Source: Flagellimonas abyssi (GTDB lineage: Bacteria > Bacteroidota > Bacteroidia > Flavobacteriales > Flavobacteriaceae). Taken from it: a DNA stretch of 64,000 nucleotides. The stretch is taken from assembly GCF_019457905.1 (NCBI RefSeq), contig NZ_JAHZSV010000014.1, forward strand, positions 1 through 64,000, in the 5' to 3' direction. Below the pieces are notes generated by a model that was not told the DNA's origin, did no database searches, and saw only the letters and a program-made list of their open reading frames with translations. The translations under genes were made by a program, and so were the position numbers. Positions 39,335 through 48,727 of the stretch are shown in pieces (within the stretch, counting starts at the first letter, position 1; every line of letters begins with the position of its first letter).

Positions 39335-40441
39335 TTAATCGGTTATTACTGATTGTGGCGTTTCATCGGTAGGTTTTCCGTGCCAGTATGAGGCTAAAAT
39401 AGACCCCGTTACATTCATTAAAGGGCCAAATACGGCCGGTGCCAGCCCCATGGTCGCAATTTTCCCCAGACTGTTGGCAATTCCCGAGGCCAATCCGCCA
39501 TTTTGCATTCCCACTTCAATGGCAATGGTTCTAGCATCCTTTTCGGACATCCTAAGAAGCCTAGCGTACCAATACCCCAGTAAATACCCGAAAATATTGT
39601 GGACCAATACCAACAACATCAAAATGCCGCCAATCTCCAAAAGGCTGTCCCTTCCTGCTGCGGTAATGATGGTAATTATTAGACCTATGGCCAACATGGA
39701 TATTAAAGGCATTGCCCTACCCAACCATTTAATACGATTTCCAAATATTTTATTAAAGAGCAAGCCCGCCCCGATAGGTATAATGATCATCTTTACGATA
39801 CTCCACATCATGGCGAACACATCAATCTCAATGAACTCTCCGGCGAACAACTTCATCATTAAAGGCGTAAGAAATGGTGCCAAAAGTGTTGCAATGGAAG
39901 TAATGGTTATCGAAAGTGCGACATTCGCCTTGGCCAAAAAAGCCATTACGTTAGAGGCTACACCACTGGGAGAACAGCCTATGAGCACTATTCCTGCTGC
40001 AATTTCTGGTGGAAAATTGCTGATCTGTGCCAAAAAATAGCCCATCAGGGGCATTACGATCAATTGTGCCGAAACTCCGATCATCACTCCTTTTGGTGAT
40101 TGAAATACGGCTGCAAAATCTTTGACGCTCATCGTTGTTCCCATACCGAACATGATAATCTGTATCAAGGGAATAATGAGCACAGTGAATTTAAAATCAC
40201 CAATGTGGGTAAAGTAAACTGGGTAATATAGTGCCGCCGCCACACCTGCAAAAATCATTGTGGTGAATATCAGACCCTTCATTTTTTCGTATCCGTTAAA
40301 CCCGAAGGCCAACAATGCAAAAAATCCAAGAATAAAAAGTCCGGCTTGATCGATATGGCCTGTTATGGCCATCCCAATTATAATCAGGAACAGCAAAGCT
40401 GCCAATCCTAGTGCTATAGAATATATGGTTATATTTTTCAA
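39335..40441 (-). CDS. BASS-family sodium/organic-acid symporter
   Basis: A 368-residue inner-membrane protein with about ten hydrophobic segments. The segment GCSPSGVASNVMAFLAKANV is the bile acid:sodium symporter (BASS) signature for the crossover helix, and VGMQNGGLASGIAN is the second sodium-site region. Family members carry anionic organic compounds with Na+; the plant plastid BASS2 carries pyruvate. Its place between two exported dehydratase/RraA pairs suggests uptake of the keto acid made in the periplasm, either the 2-keto-3-deoxy acid or pyruvate. This would link the periplasmic steps with the cytosolic enzymes at 50.8-53.7 kb. Specificity is inferred from context only. Confidence 0.85.
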   Translation of the reverse strand: MKNITIYSIALGLAALLFLIIIGMAITGHIDQAGLFILGFFALLAFGFNGYEKMKGLIFTTMIFAGVAAALYYPVYFTHIGDFKFTVLIIPLIQIIMFGMGTTMSVKDFAAVFQSPKGVMIGVSAQLIVMPLMGYFLAQISNFPPEIAAGIVLIGCSPSGVASNVMAFLAKANVALSITITSIATLLAPFLTPLMMKLFAGEFIEIDVFAMMWSIVKMIIIPIGAGLLFNKIFGNRIKWLGRAMPLISMLAIGLIITIITAAGRDSLLEIGGILMLLVLVHNIFGYLLGYWYARLLRMSEKDARTIAIEVGMQNGGLASGIANSLGKIATMGLAPAVFGPLMNVTGSILASYWHGKPTDETPQSVITD

Positions 40442-40452
40442 AATAGAAGGAT

Positions 40453-40914
40453 TTAAAGTTTATACGCCTGTCTTGCCAGCAATCTCCATTGCTTGCCTTC
40501 TTTTTGAAAAACCAGCAGGCAACCTATGTTGACTGTTGCCGGCGCACCATTATTGGTTCCTTCACCTTTAAAAATATGACGCACTATACCTGTTTTACCA
40601 GAAATTGTTATGGTTTGATCTATCGGGGTTATCGATGAAAATAGAAATCCGCCGTTCATGACGCCATCCACATATTCCGTTTTATTCTCTATCTTACCGC
40701 TAGAGTGACCGTAGGTTAGACTTTTCATGGTCAATTCTTCCAGTTTATCTTTGTCTCTATCGACCATGGCTTCGTAAAGTTGACTTACCGCATCATCGAT
40801 TTTATTGACTTCAGCAGTATTCTTTTGAGCCACTAAAGTGGTGGAGAAACAAAGAAGTATTCCTAAAAAACAGTGTTTTGTTATGGTTGAATATTCAATA
40901 AGGTGTTTTTTCAT
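40453..40914 (-). CDS. exported NTF2-like (DUF4440-type) protein
   Basis: A 153-residue protein with a signal peptide (to about residue 30, TTLVAQ) and an NTF2-like cone fold: KIDDAVSQLYEAMVDRDKDKLEEL helix, TYGHSSG strand, and a C-terminal strand GCLLVFQKEGKQWRLLARQAYKL. DUF4440-type proteins are often small enzymes or ligand binders. It lies 26 bases after RraA copy 2 and 11 bases before the transporter, clearly in the operon. Its function is not known; a lactonase, epimerase or accessory role on the same sugar acids is possible. Confidence 0.75.
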   Translation of the reverse strand: MKKHLIEYSTITKHCFLGILLCFSTTLVAQKNTAEVNKIDDAVSQLYEAMVDRDKDKLEELTMKSLTYGHSSGKIENKTEYVDGVMNGGFLFSSITPIDQTITISGKTGIVRHIFKGEGTNNGAPATVNIGCLLVFQKEGKQWRLLARQAYKL

Positions 40915-40940
40915 TCTATTGGTTTTATGCTGGCAGATAT

Positions 40941-41879
40941 CTATTGTTTTTTAGATGCCATATAATCATTGAGTTCTTTTCTGGACATGGGTAATTTGCT
41001 ATCTGGATATTCCTTTAGCCAGTTTTCGAAATCTGCATTGATCTCTTCCGTCCATCTCGTGTCTATCTGTCCCGCGGTGTATCTTTTTTCCCGTAATCTT
41101 TGGAACCCAAACAGATCGCGCAGGCCTACTATTTCAGAAGACAGTACCAATTCCGAAGCCAAATGGGAAGGAATAAAAACGGTGCCATGTTGGTTCGCCA
41201 AAACCACATCGCCCGGTAATACGGTTGCCCTTCCAATTCGGATGGGCATGTTAATGCTGGTCAACATTTCCTCCTGCAGATAAGAAGGGTCCGCACCTTT
41301 GTGCCAGCCATTGAATCCCTCAATATCCAAGAGGCCTGCGACATCCCTTACGCCACCGTCAAAAATCACCCCGTTTTTGGAATTGGTATAAATGGCATTT
41401 CCTAAATTGGAACCGATCAGCGTACCATCTATAATTCTTCCGTATCCATCTGCCACGTAGACGTCTCCAGGTACCAATTGTTGAATGGGCCATGAATTGC
41501 TTCCTCCAATGGTATCCCGTTTCTCTTGTGCTCCTTTAAGTTTCACCAATTGTTGATAGTCTGGTCTAAGTGGCATATATTGTGCAGTGACCACCCTACC
41601 GGTCATGGCATTTTCTGGATGGATTATTTCCCATTCGCCTTCATATTGATTGTGATATCCCTTTCTTCTTAAAAAGCCCCAGGCCTCTTCAATTTGAATA
41701 TTTTTCATTCTTTGCAACAAGGCATCGGAAACTTTTGGCCTTCCGTCCTTAAAACGCTCTCCGGTCCAGTTGGAGGTCAGTTCCATAATGTATTCAGGTG
41801 AAGCTGTAACTCCTTGCGATTTGGCGTAAAAAAAACCAAGAAAGCAACTTAGCACCAATACTATCCTTAAATTTCTCAT
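40941..41879 (-). CDS. exported RraA-like protein (putative aldolase/decarboxylase), copy 2
   Basis: A 312-residue paralogue of the protein at 37047-37982, with a signal peptide (to about residue 22, AKSQ). Conserved blocks include SDALLQRMKNIQIEEAWGFL, GDVYVADGYG, TLIGSNLGNAIY, the substrate-binding FDGGVRDVAGL (Arg178-Asp179), PGDVVLANQHGTVFIP and the C-terminal AGQIDTRWTEEI. It follows dehydratase copy 2 after a 214-base gap, while copy 1 follows dehydratase copy 1: two parallel dehydratase/RraA modules. Predicted to act on a 2-keto-3-deoxy acid in the periplasm; a non-catalytic role remains possible. Confidence 0.75.
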   Translation of the reverse strand: MRNLRIVLVLSCFLGFFYAKSQGVTASPEYIMELTSNWTGERFKDGRPKVSDALLQRMKNIQIEEAWGFLRRKGYHNQYEGEWEIIHPENAMTGRVVTAQYMPLRPDYQQLVKLKGAQEKRDTIGGSNSWPIQQLVPGDVYVADGYGRIIDGTLIGSNLGNAIYTNSKNGVIFDGGVRDVAGLLDIEGFNGWHKGADPSYLQEEMLTSINMPIRIGRATVLPGDVVLANQHGTVFIPSHLASELVLSSEIVGLRDLFGFQRLREKRYTAGQIDTRWTEEINADFENWLKEYPDSKLPMSRKELNDYMASKKQ

Positions 41880-42093
41880 GTTCTATATTTTTTAATTTTC
41901 CCTTAAAAAGGGGTCTGTTCTTCACGAATTCCCCACTGAATCAAGTTAGACAGGAAACCCCCGTTAACACGGGAGTTCTCCCATCAAACTCAAACTAAAT
42001 CAAACTACATCAAAACGTGCCCCTATACACAAGGGCGATGATACTCTATTGGCACATCCTTATTCATTCGGTAGAATGTTGCCAGGTTATTTA

Positions 42094-43593
42094 TTAACTA
42101 TAAGTTCTATCGTGGGAACGAAGCTCGTTCCATTCCTCTGTAGATTTAAAGAATGTTTTATCCGAAGGATGCAAATGTTCCTTCACCACTTCTTCATCCA
42201 AGTCTATCCCCAAACCTGGTGCGGTAAGTGGAACCGTGGCAAAACCTTTGTCGATCATCTTAAAACCACCAACCGTTTTTACCAGACTTTCCCACCACGG
42301 CACATCCACCGAATGATGTTCCAGGGCCAAAAAGTTTTGCGTCGCAGCCGCACAATGCACATTGGCCATAAAAGAAACAGGTGTACCTGCTTGGTGCATG
42401 GCCATGGCAATGCCAAATTCCTCGGCATAATCTCCAATTCTCTTGGTCTCCAACAGACCTCCAGAAGAGGCTAAATCCGGATGCACGATATCTACCGCCC
42501 TATCATGAATAAGGGGCATAAAGTCCTTTAAAAGGTAAATATCCTCCCCTGTGGTCGTGGGTGTCTCAATGGCATCGGTAATGGTCCTCCATTGTTCATT
42601 GTACTGCCATGGAACCATATCCTCGAACCAAGCCAACCTATATTTATCCAGGGCCTTTGCCAAACGTATTCCATTGTTGAGGTCAAAGTGTCCATAGTGA
42701 TCGGTGGAAATTGGAATTTCATAACCTACCATGTCCCGAACATCTTCCACTACCTGCTGCAATACTTCAAGTCCTTTTTCCGTAATCTGTATTTGGGTAA
42801 AAGGATGCATGGTATTTCCGTAGGACATCATATTACGGCGATCGCCCCATTGGGCCAAAACACCTCTTTCATTTTCCCAGAACTTTCCGTTTACCACCGT
42901 ACCGGGCTTTCCCCGTAGCTCTCCAATGGAAACATCCATTTTAAGCCAAGTGTATCCCTGTTCATTTACCCTGAAATCTATTAATCGCTTTTGCTCTTCA
43001 GGTGAGGATGCTTCGGGAGTGTCGGCATAGAGCCTTACTTTGTCCCTGTATCTACCCCCCAGTAACTGCCAAGCGGGTACACCGTATGCTTTACCGCAAA
43101 TATCCCAGAGCGCCATTTCAACCGCACAGACCCCTCCAGCTTGCCTGGCAGGTCCCCCAAATTGCTTGATGCTCTTGAATATTTTTTCGACATTGCAAGG
43201 ATTTTCTCCCAGAATCCTACTCTTAAGGAATAGGGCATAGCGTACATCTGCGGCATCCCTAACCTCACCAAGGCCATAAATTCCTTGATTGGTCTCTATC
43301 TTGATTATGGCCGTGCCGCCCATCACATTTGTGAGGGCATACCGCATATCGGTGATCTTGAGTTCTGAAGGCGCGGACATACGGCTGACCTTTGAAGTGG
43401 TCTGTGCTATGGTATCCTCGATGCCCAGTCCCATCATTCCCGTCATTGCAATGCCTCCCAATGCGGTTTTTTTCAGAAAGTTTCTTCTGTCATCCGTGGT
43501 TTTTGGGTTCTCAATTTCTGCCTGCTTCGCCAACTTATGGTCCTTTTCTTCTTGCTTATTCTTGGCTATAATTTGTTTTAATACTGATTTCAT
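42094..43593 (-). CDS. Tat-signal enolase-superfamily sugar-acid dehydratase, copy 2
   Basis: A 499-residue enolase-superfamily protein. The twin-arginine motif DDRRNFLKK is at residues 34-42, after an unusually long charged n-region, then a hydrophobic stretch (ALGGIAMTGMMGLG). Barrel residues: Lys218-x-Asp220 (WLKMD), Asp298 (STDHYGH), Glu324 (WFEDM), Glu350 (TTGED) and His400 (AMHQAG). The capping domain includes GIYGLGEVRDAADVRYA. The second ligand reads FED rather than LEE, and the region at 225-265 is longer than in copy 1, so its substrate probably differs. It directly follows SusD (34 bases). Predicted aldonate dehydratase. Confidence 0.82.
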   Translation of the reverse strand: MKSVLKQIIAKNKQEEKDHKLAKQAEIENPKTTDDRRNFLKKTALGGIAMTGMMGLGIEDTIAQTTSKVSRMSAPSELKITDMRYALTNVMGGTAIIKIETNQGIYGLGEVRDAADVRYALFLKSRILGENPCNVEKIFKSIKQFGGPARQAGGVCAVEMALWDICGKAYGVPAWQLLGGRYRDKVRLYADTPEASSPEEQKRLIDFRVNEQGYTWLKMDVSIGELRGKPGTVVNGKFWENERGVLAQWGDRRNMMSYGNTMHPFTQIQITEKGLEVLQQVVEDVRDMVGYEIPISTDHYGHFDLNNGIRLAKALDKYRLAWFEDMVPWQYNEQWRTITDAIETPTTTGEDIYLLKDFMPLIHDRAVDIVHPDLASSGGLLETKRIGDYAEEFGIAMAMHQAGTPVSFMANVHCAAATQNFLALEHHSVDVPWWESLVKTVGGFKMIDKGFATVPLTAPGLGIDLDEEVVKEHLHPSDKTFFKSTEEWNELRSHDRTYS

Positions 43594-43627
43594 TTTTTTA
43601 TTTCTTTTTGATAATATCGGTTACTCA

Positions 43628-45163
43628 TTAATCTACATCCCACCAAACCTTGGTATCCAAGTTATCGGGCCCCATTCTGGAAACCGCCTCTTGAAGGTTT
43701 GCCTGATTTACGGCTATCTCGGCAGGAGGGTAAGTCAACCTATTTATGAAATCACTGGTGATATCCTGTGCAGGATATGGGTTGGGCATCAAATCTGGAT
43801 AGCCAGACCTTCTAAAATTGGCGAATAGTTCCGGTCCGTTCAAAAAGGAAGCCACCCAGTATTGTGTATTGATTTCCTCAACAGCATTGGCCAGATTCAA
43901 TGGGTTGGCAGCTATATAAGTATCAATATCAGTTCCAGCAATGGCCACACTTTCTCCATAGGCCGCTGCCTGTTCCATATGTCCGCGTATTCCATTTTCG
44001 TAATACTCGGAGGGATCACCTGTCACCCATCCATTGACCGCAGCTTCTGCCAACAACAATTGCGTCTGCGCATAGGTACAGAGAAACATGGGCGACGACT
44101 GGGCGCCGTATGTAAACCGATCTACTTGTGAAAAGTCATAGAAACTGGCAAGTCCTTCATTGGTCGCAACAGTTCCAATGGTACTGTTATCATACCCCAT
44201 GGGCATACCTATTTGATCATCAGGATTCTTTGAGGCAATTGCCTCTACTTGGTCCGGTCCCGATGCAGCGCCCACATACCTGATCGCCAACGAGGCCAAT
44301 CTTGGATCATCGTTATTATACAAGTAATCCACGAATACATCTGTCAAATAGAAGTTATTGGCTTCGGTTCCATTGAATGTGAAACTGTATGGGTTGGTGA
44401 AATTGTTATCGTGCCTAACCACAAAGTTGTCGTCATTGGACTCCATTACACCTCCATTGAAGCCACTTTGAACGGTCTGTTCCGCCAAGGTGGAATCTAC
44501 ATTCGAAAGTCGCATACCAATCCTCACCAAAAGAGAGTTGGCCAATTTTCTCCACTGGTCCAAATCTCCTGAATACATCGCTTCCCCTCCTTCGGCAGGG
44601 GCCGACTCGCTCAACGCGTCCCTTGCCTCGGTCAATTCAGTGATCAAATCCGGATAAATCTGTTCCTGGGGATCATAACTTGGCAGTACCACCTGCTCGG
44701 ACAAGCCCTTACCTGCTTCAAAATAGGGGATTTCCCCGTATTCATCAGTCAATACCATGAAAGCATAGGCTTCCAAGATACGGGCCATCTGTAATAAATT
44801 GGAACGGTCCGATTCTTCAGTGTTAAGCTGAAGAATAACGTCACTGGTATGTTTTATGACATTTTGATAATATGCATCCCACTGGTTACCGGTATTGTTA
44901 CGGTTATCCTGATTATAGTTGGCCCCGGCCACAAATCCAGAGTTGGGCGTTACTATCTGCTGTACAATCGCTTCATCGTAGTAGATATTGGTTCCACTTG
45001 GGAAGGAAAGTCCAACGATCGCATTGTTCAATAGGAACACTGGGTCTATGCTTTCACTTGTTGGGTCTACAGTGTTGGTATTGAGTTCATCAAAATTCTC
45101 TTCGCATCCCAATAGACCTATGAGGATTACAAAGATTATGATTCTATTCCCTATATTTTTCAT
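43628..45163 (-). CDS. SusD-like outer-membrane glycan-binding lipoprotein, main PUL
   Basis: A 511-residue lipoprotein (lipobox IGLLGC, Cys20) of the SusD-like_2/RagB group: DELNTNTVDPTSESIDPVFLLNNAI near the N-terminus, TPR-type helices (RILEAYAFMVLTDEYGEIPYFEA) and the ending NQANLQEAVSRMGPDN. SusD proteins cap the SusC barrel at the cell surface and capture oligosaccharides. It lies 10 bases after SusC and 34 bases before dehydratase copy 2, tying capture and import to the oxidation genes. Ligand unknown; by context a feruloylated or acetylated arabinose-containing glycan. Confidence 0.9.
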   Translation of the reverse strand: MKNIGNRIIIFVILIGLLGCEENFDELNTNTVDPTSESIDPVFLLNNAIVGLSFPSGTNIYYDEAIVQQIVTPNSGFVAGANYNQDNRNNTGNQWDAYYQNVIKHTSDVILQLNTEESDRSNLLQMARILEAYAFMVLTDEYGEIPYFEAGKGLSEQVVLPSYDPQEQIYPDLITELTEARDALSESAPAEGGEAMYSGDLDQWRKLANSLLVRIGMRLSNVDSTLAEQTVQSGFNGGVMESNDDNFVVRHDNNFTNPYSFTFNGTEANNFYLTDVFVDYLYNNDDPRLASLAIRYVGAASGPDQVEAIASKNPDDQIGMPMGYDNSTIGTVATNEGLASFYDFSQVDRFTYGAQSSPMFLCTYAQTQLLLAEAAVNGWVTGDPSEYYENGIRGHMEQAAAYGESVAIAGTDIDTYIAANPLNLANAVEEINTQYWVASFLNGPELFANFRRSGYPDLMPNPYPAQDITSDFINRLTYPPAEIAVNQANLQEAVSRMGPDNLDTKVWWDVD

Positions 45164-45173
45164 GATGTCTTAT

Positions 45174-48100
45174 TTAGAATTTGACGTTTAGGTTAAACCC
45201 GATACTTCTTGTGGTGGGTACACCTGTGGATTCCAGTCCAGAAACGTTGTCCGAACTATAAGCAAAGGAGTCTGGATCAATATTGGGGACCCATTTTTTA
45301 AGTATTGCCACATTGTTTGCAACCAGGCTTAGGGTTACCCCTTGTACAAAGGAATCCTCTGGAATGAGTTTTTGGAAATCATACCCTAAGGTAATCTGCC
45401 TCAATTTCCAGAATCCAGAATTGTACACAATGGGTTCTATCAATTGCTGTGATCGCACAACTTCCCAGTAAGTTTGGGATTCCGTTGCAACATTGTTGGG
45501 TTGCCCCGCTTGGTTTACCCCATCTCCGATAACCCCGGTATCCCTACCAGGAAGGGTCATTTTATGGAGACCATGTCTAACGGCATTGAAGTTGGTACCG
45601 GAAATCATCTTACCTCCCAATTTGAAATCAATCAAAAAGGAGAAGTTGAAATCCTTGTAGCGTACGGTATTTGTAATACCTCCAACCCATCTGGGCAGTG
45701 CACTACCAAAGAATTTGATATCGTCCGACCTTAAAGGTCTTCCATCATTTGCAAATATTTGTCTTCCTTGGTCATCGAACTTATAACCAAAACCGGCCAA
45801 TTGACCGATTTCCTTACCTACCACTTGGTAGAGATAACCGTTAAATACGTGGTTACCTACCAAAATACTCTCTCCCTCCTCATCGCTAAGCAGGCTGATT
45901 ACTTTGGTTTTATTGTAGGACGCATTGAAATTAAAATCCCATCTTAGGTCATCATTACGAATGGGTGTCAAATTCAATAACATTTCAATACCGTCACTTC
46001 TACTTTCACCACTGTTGATCAACTGACTTATAAATCCTGAAGAATTGGAAATCTGAGCGGGTATGATCTGATCTATTGTGGTCTTGCGGTATACGGCCAA
46101 ATCCAATCCGACCCGGTTATCGAACATTCTTAGATCGACACCTAGTTCTGTTTCCTTCACCCTCATTGGGCGAAGGTTGGGATTGGGCAATATGGATGTA
46201 TTGGCGCCAGCAACTGGCTTGGGTGATCCATCCGGTCCTGGGAAGAAGTTGGCGTTGATATCATAAAATAGTGCGTCAGAATAAGGATTTACGTCCGTAT
46301 CGCTGCCCACTTCGGCATAGGCGGCCCTGAATTTACCCAAGGTAAGCCACTCCGCGTCATCACCGACCCAGTTTGAAAAGAGGACACTACCGGAAACAGA
46401 AGGATAAAGGATACTTCTATTTGCTTCAGAAAGTGTTGAGAACCAATCGTTACGGGCAGTACCACTTAAAAAATAAGTGTCTTGATAAGATAAATCAACT
46501 GCTCCATACAAGGAGTTGATGCCTCTCTCGGACATGGAGTAGGTTGGATCTTTCACCCTACCGTTTTGTACAGTGTACAGATCACGGATCACAAAATCGG
46601 TCACATCCACTCTATTGAGCTCCTGTCTTCTTCTCATTTGGTTTCCACCAACATTGTAACTAATTCCAAAATCTTCATTTACATCAACATTTCCTGAAAA
46701 AAGGAAGTCCATGTTGGTTTCCCTATACCTTCTTGCTGTTTGGGTAAAGGTTCCATTAAAGAAGGGTTCTGGTGCCGCAGGTCTGGAAGCTTGTCCGGTC
46801 GGATACCCATTAAATTGTTGGGAACGTGACCAATAGTCCTGCCCTACCCGTATCTGTCCCGTAAGCCATGAAAGAATTTTATAGCGTGCGGCAACGTTAC
46901 CGAATATTCTATCTCTCCGTATTTCGTTGAACTGTTCGGAAAGCGTAAAATATGGATTGGTACGGTTTCTGAACCTGCTGTATACAAATTCGTTCCCGTT
47001 CTCATCAAGTTTTTTCTCTTCCAATAAATCGAAAGGCATGGAATTGGCCATGTTGTAAAGGGCCACAGGAATCGTATTGTCCTGTTGGCCAACGTTGGGC
47101 GGGTTTATGTTTTTCTCGTAGGAATAATTGACATGGGCCTCAACGCTAAGCTTGTCGGACAGGTCATAGTTTGCCCCAAAGTTTACCGTCTTCCTGTTAA
47201 ACTCGTTATTAGGAGTGATGCCTTTACTGCCTAGATTGGAAAGTGAAAGGTTGAACCCTCCTTTTTCTGATCCACTCGAAATGGATACGGAATTGGTGAT
47301 GTCGAGACCACTTCTATAAAACTTCTTAATTCTGTCGTAAACCGGAACATAAGGAACTTCCACTCCATCAAAAAGAACCTGCGTCATTCCCGGTTGAAAG
47401 CGTTCCCCGAAGGACCATTGTCCGGAGGTTGGATTGGCCGATGTAGGCCTCACTCCGTTCTCCCCTTGTCCATATTCATACTGATAGTCTGTAAAATCCA
47501 AAGGGGTATGGTCGGTTATGTTAAGGTTGTAGGTAACCCCTATTCCCTGTTGACGCCCACGCGACTTCGTGGTGATCATAATAACACCATCCTTTGCCCT
47601 GGACCCATAAAGTGCTGCACCGGTGGCTCCCTTTAAAATGGTCATACTTTCTATGTCATCTGGATTGATACTGGAAAAACCATCACCACCATCGGAATAG
47701 ATTCCGTCACTATTGGTGCCCACTTCTGTACTGGTACTCCCCGGGCTTGTACCAAAGGAAGTATTGTCTATCGGCACACCATTTACCACTATTAGAGGAT
47801 TATTGGTCCCCGAAATTGAGGATTGACCTCTAATTCTAACTTTTGATGACCCACCTGGTCCTGAACTCAATGAGGATATATTGACCCCTGCTACCTTGCC
47901 CTGAAGGGTGTTCATAAAATTTGAAGACCTGTTCACATTGACCTCGTCGGCATCTACCTGGGCAATGGAATATCCCAATTTCTTGGTTTCTTGCTTAATC
48001 CCCAAAGCAGTTACCACAACTTCGTTCAAGTTCTGTGTATCTTCCTGTAATACTATATCAAGGGTCGTGGATCCTCCAACCGGGACTTCTTTTCTTGTAA

Positions 48101-48680
48101 ACCCGATGGAACTGACTATCAAAACGGCATTGGCATTCTGAACAGTTATCTCATAAACTCCATCAAAGTTGGCGGCAACACCATTAGTGGTGCCCTTTTC
48201 TATCACAGATGCCCCTGGTATGGGTACGCCATTGGAGTCTGTAATTACACCCGAAAGTGTGGTTTGAAAATCGTCATCGGGAGATGAGGAAGGACTTGAG
48301 TCCGTCGGAGCTACATCGATTGCGTTTCTGGTCTTTAAAATAATTTGTTGTTTGTTAAAAAGATAAGAAACGTTGGTTCCCTGGAAAAGTTGGTCGAGTA
48401 TTTCAGCGATCAATTTTTGGTCTACATTGATAGAGACCTTTCTGTGAGCATTTACTTTTTTGTTGTCATAAAAGAACTTGAACTCTGAAACAGATTCAAT
48501 CTGTTCGAACACTTGCATAATTTCTACATTTTTCATGTCCAAACTGAGTTTGGTATTTTGGGAGTAGGAATTTGCATGTGTCGAAAAAAAGGAAACTATC
48601 AAGAAAAGTGCAGTTAGTTTCACCGTCAGCGACAAGTTGTTTGTTAAACAAGGCAGAGTGCTCTTGATGTAATTTTTCAT
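45174..48680 (-). CDS. SusC-like TonB-dependent transporter with STN signalling domain
   Basis: A 1168-residue outer-membrane transporter. After the signal peptide an STN (secretin/TonB N-terminal) domain spans about 48-112 (LDMKNVEIMQVFEQIESVSEFKFFY), followed by a carboxypeptidase-regulatory-like domain (about 138-215, LSGVITDSNGVPIPGASV), the plug (about 220-340, EVVVTALGIKQETKKLGYS; NPLIVVNGVPID) and a 22-strand barrel ending in FNLNVKF. The STN domain marks transporters that signal through FecR to an ECF sigma factor, and both are encoded just upstream. It should import oligosaccharides captured by the adjacent SusD and report substrate presence. Confidence 0.93.
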   Translation of the reverse strand: MKNYIKSTLPCLTNNLSLTVKLTALFLIVSFFSTHANSYSQNTKLSLDMKNVEIMQVFEQIESVSEFKFFYDNKKVNAHRKVSINVDQKLIAEILDQLFQGTNVSYLFNKQQIILKTRNAIDVAPTDSSPSSSPDDDFQTTLSGVITDSNGVPIPGASVIEKGTTNGVAANFDGVYEITVQNANAVLIVSSIGFTRKEVPVGGSTTLDIVLQEDTQNLNEVVVTALGIKQETKKLGYSIAQVDADEVNVNRSSNFMNTLQGKVAGVNISSLSSGPGGSSKVRIRGQSSISGTNNPLIVVNGVPIDNTSFGTSPGSTSTEVGTNSDGIYSDGGDGFSSINPDDIESMTILKGATGAALYGSRAKDGVIMITTKSRGRQQGIGVTYNLNITDHTPLDFTDYQYEYGQGENGVRPTSANPTSGQWSFGERFQPGMTQVLFDGVEVPYVPVYDRIKKFYRSGLDITNSVSISSGSEKGGFNLSLSNLGSKGITPNNEFNRKTVNFGANYDLSDKLSVEAHVNYSYEKNINPPNVGQQDNTIPVALYNMANSMPFDLLEEKKLDENGNEFVYSRFRNRTNPYFTLSEQFNEIRRDRIFGNVAARYKILSWLTGQIRVGQDYWSRSQQFNGYPTGQASRPAAPEPFFNGTFTQTARRYRETNMDFLFSGNVDVNEDFGISYNVGGNQMRRRQELNRVDVTDFVIRDLYTVQNGRVKDPTYSMSERGINSLYGAVDLSYQDTYFLSGTARNDWFSTLSEANRSILYPSVSGSVLFSNWVGDDAEWLTLGKFRAAYAEVGSDTDVNPYSDALFYDINANFFPGPDGSPKPVAGANTSILPNPNLRPMRVKETELGVDLRMFDNRVGLDLAVYRKTTIDQIIPAQISNSSGFISQLINSGESRSDGIEMLLNLTPIRNDDLRWDFNFNASYNKTKVISLLSDEEGESILVGNHVFNGYLYQVVGKEIGQLAGFGYKFDDQGRQIFANDGRPLRSDDIKFFGSALPRWVGGITNTVRYKDFNFSFLIDFKLGGKMISGTNFNAVRHGLHKMTLPGRDTGVIGDGVNQAGQPNNVATESQTYWEVVRSQQLIEPIVYNSGFWKLRQITLGYDFQKLIPEDSFVQGVTLSLVANNVAILKKWVPNIDPDSFAYSSDNVSGLESTGVPTTRSIGFNLNVKF

Positions 48681-48727
48681 ACCTTTGTAATGTTTTTAGT
48701 TAACTTATTTTTTGAGTTAATAATCTC

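Noticed and set aside
42000..42060. Repeated GTTTGAT-like words between dehydratase copy 2 and RraA copy 2, suggesting an internal promoter
   Set aside because: The words do not form a -33/-7 pair with acceptable spacing, so no promoter was called.
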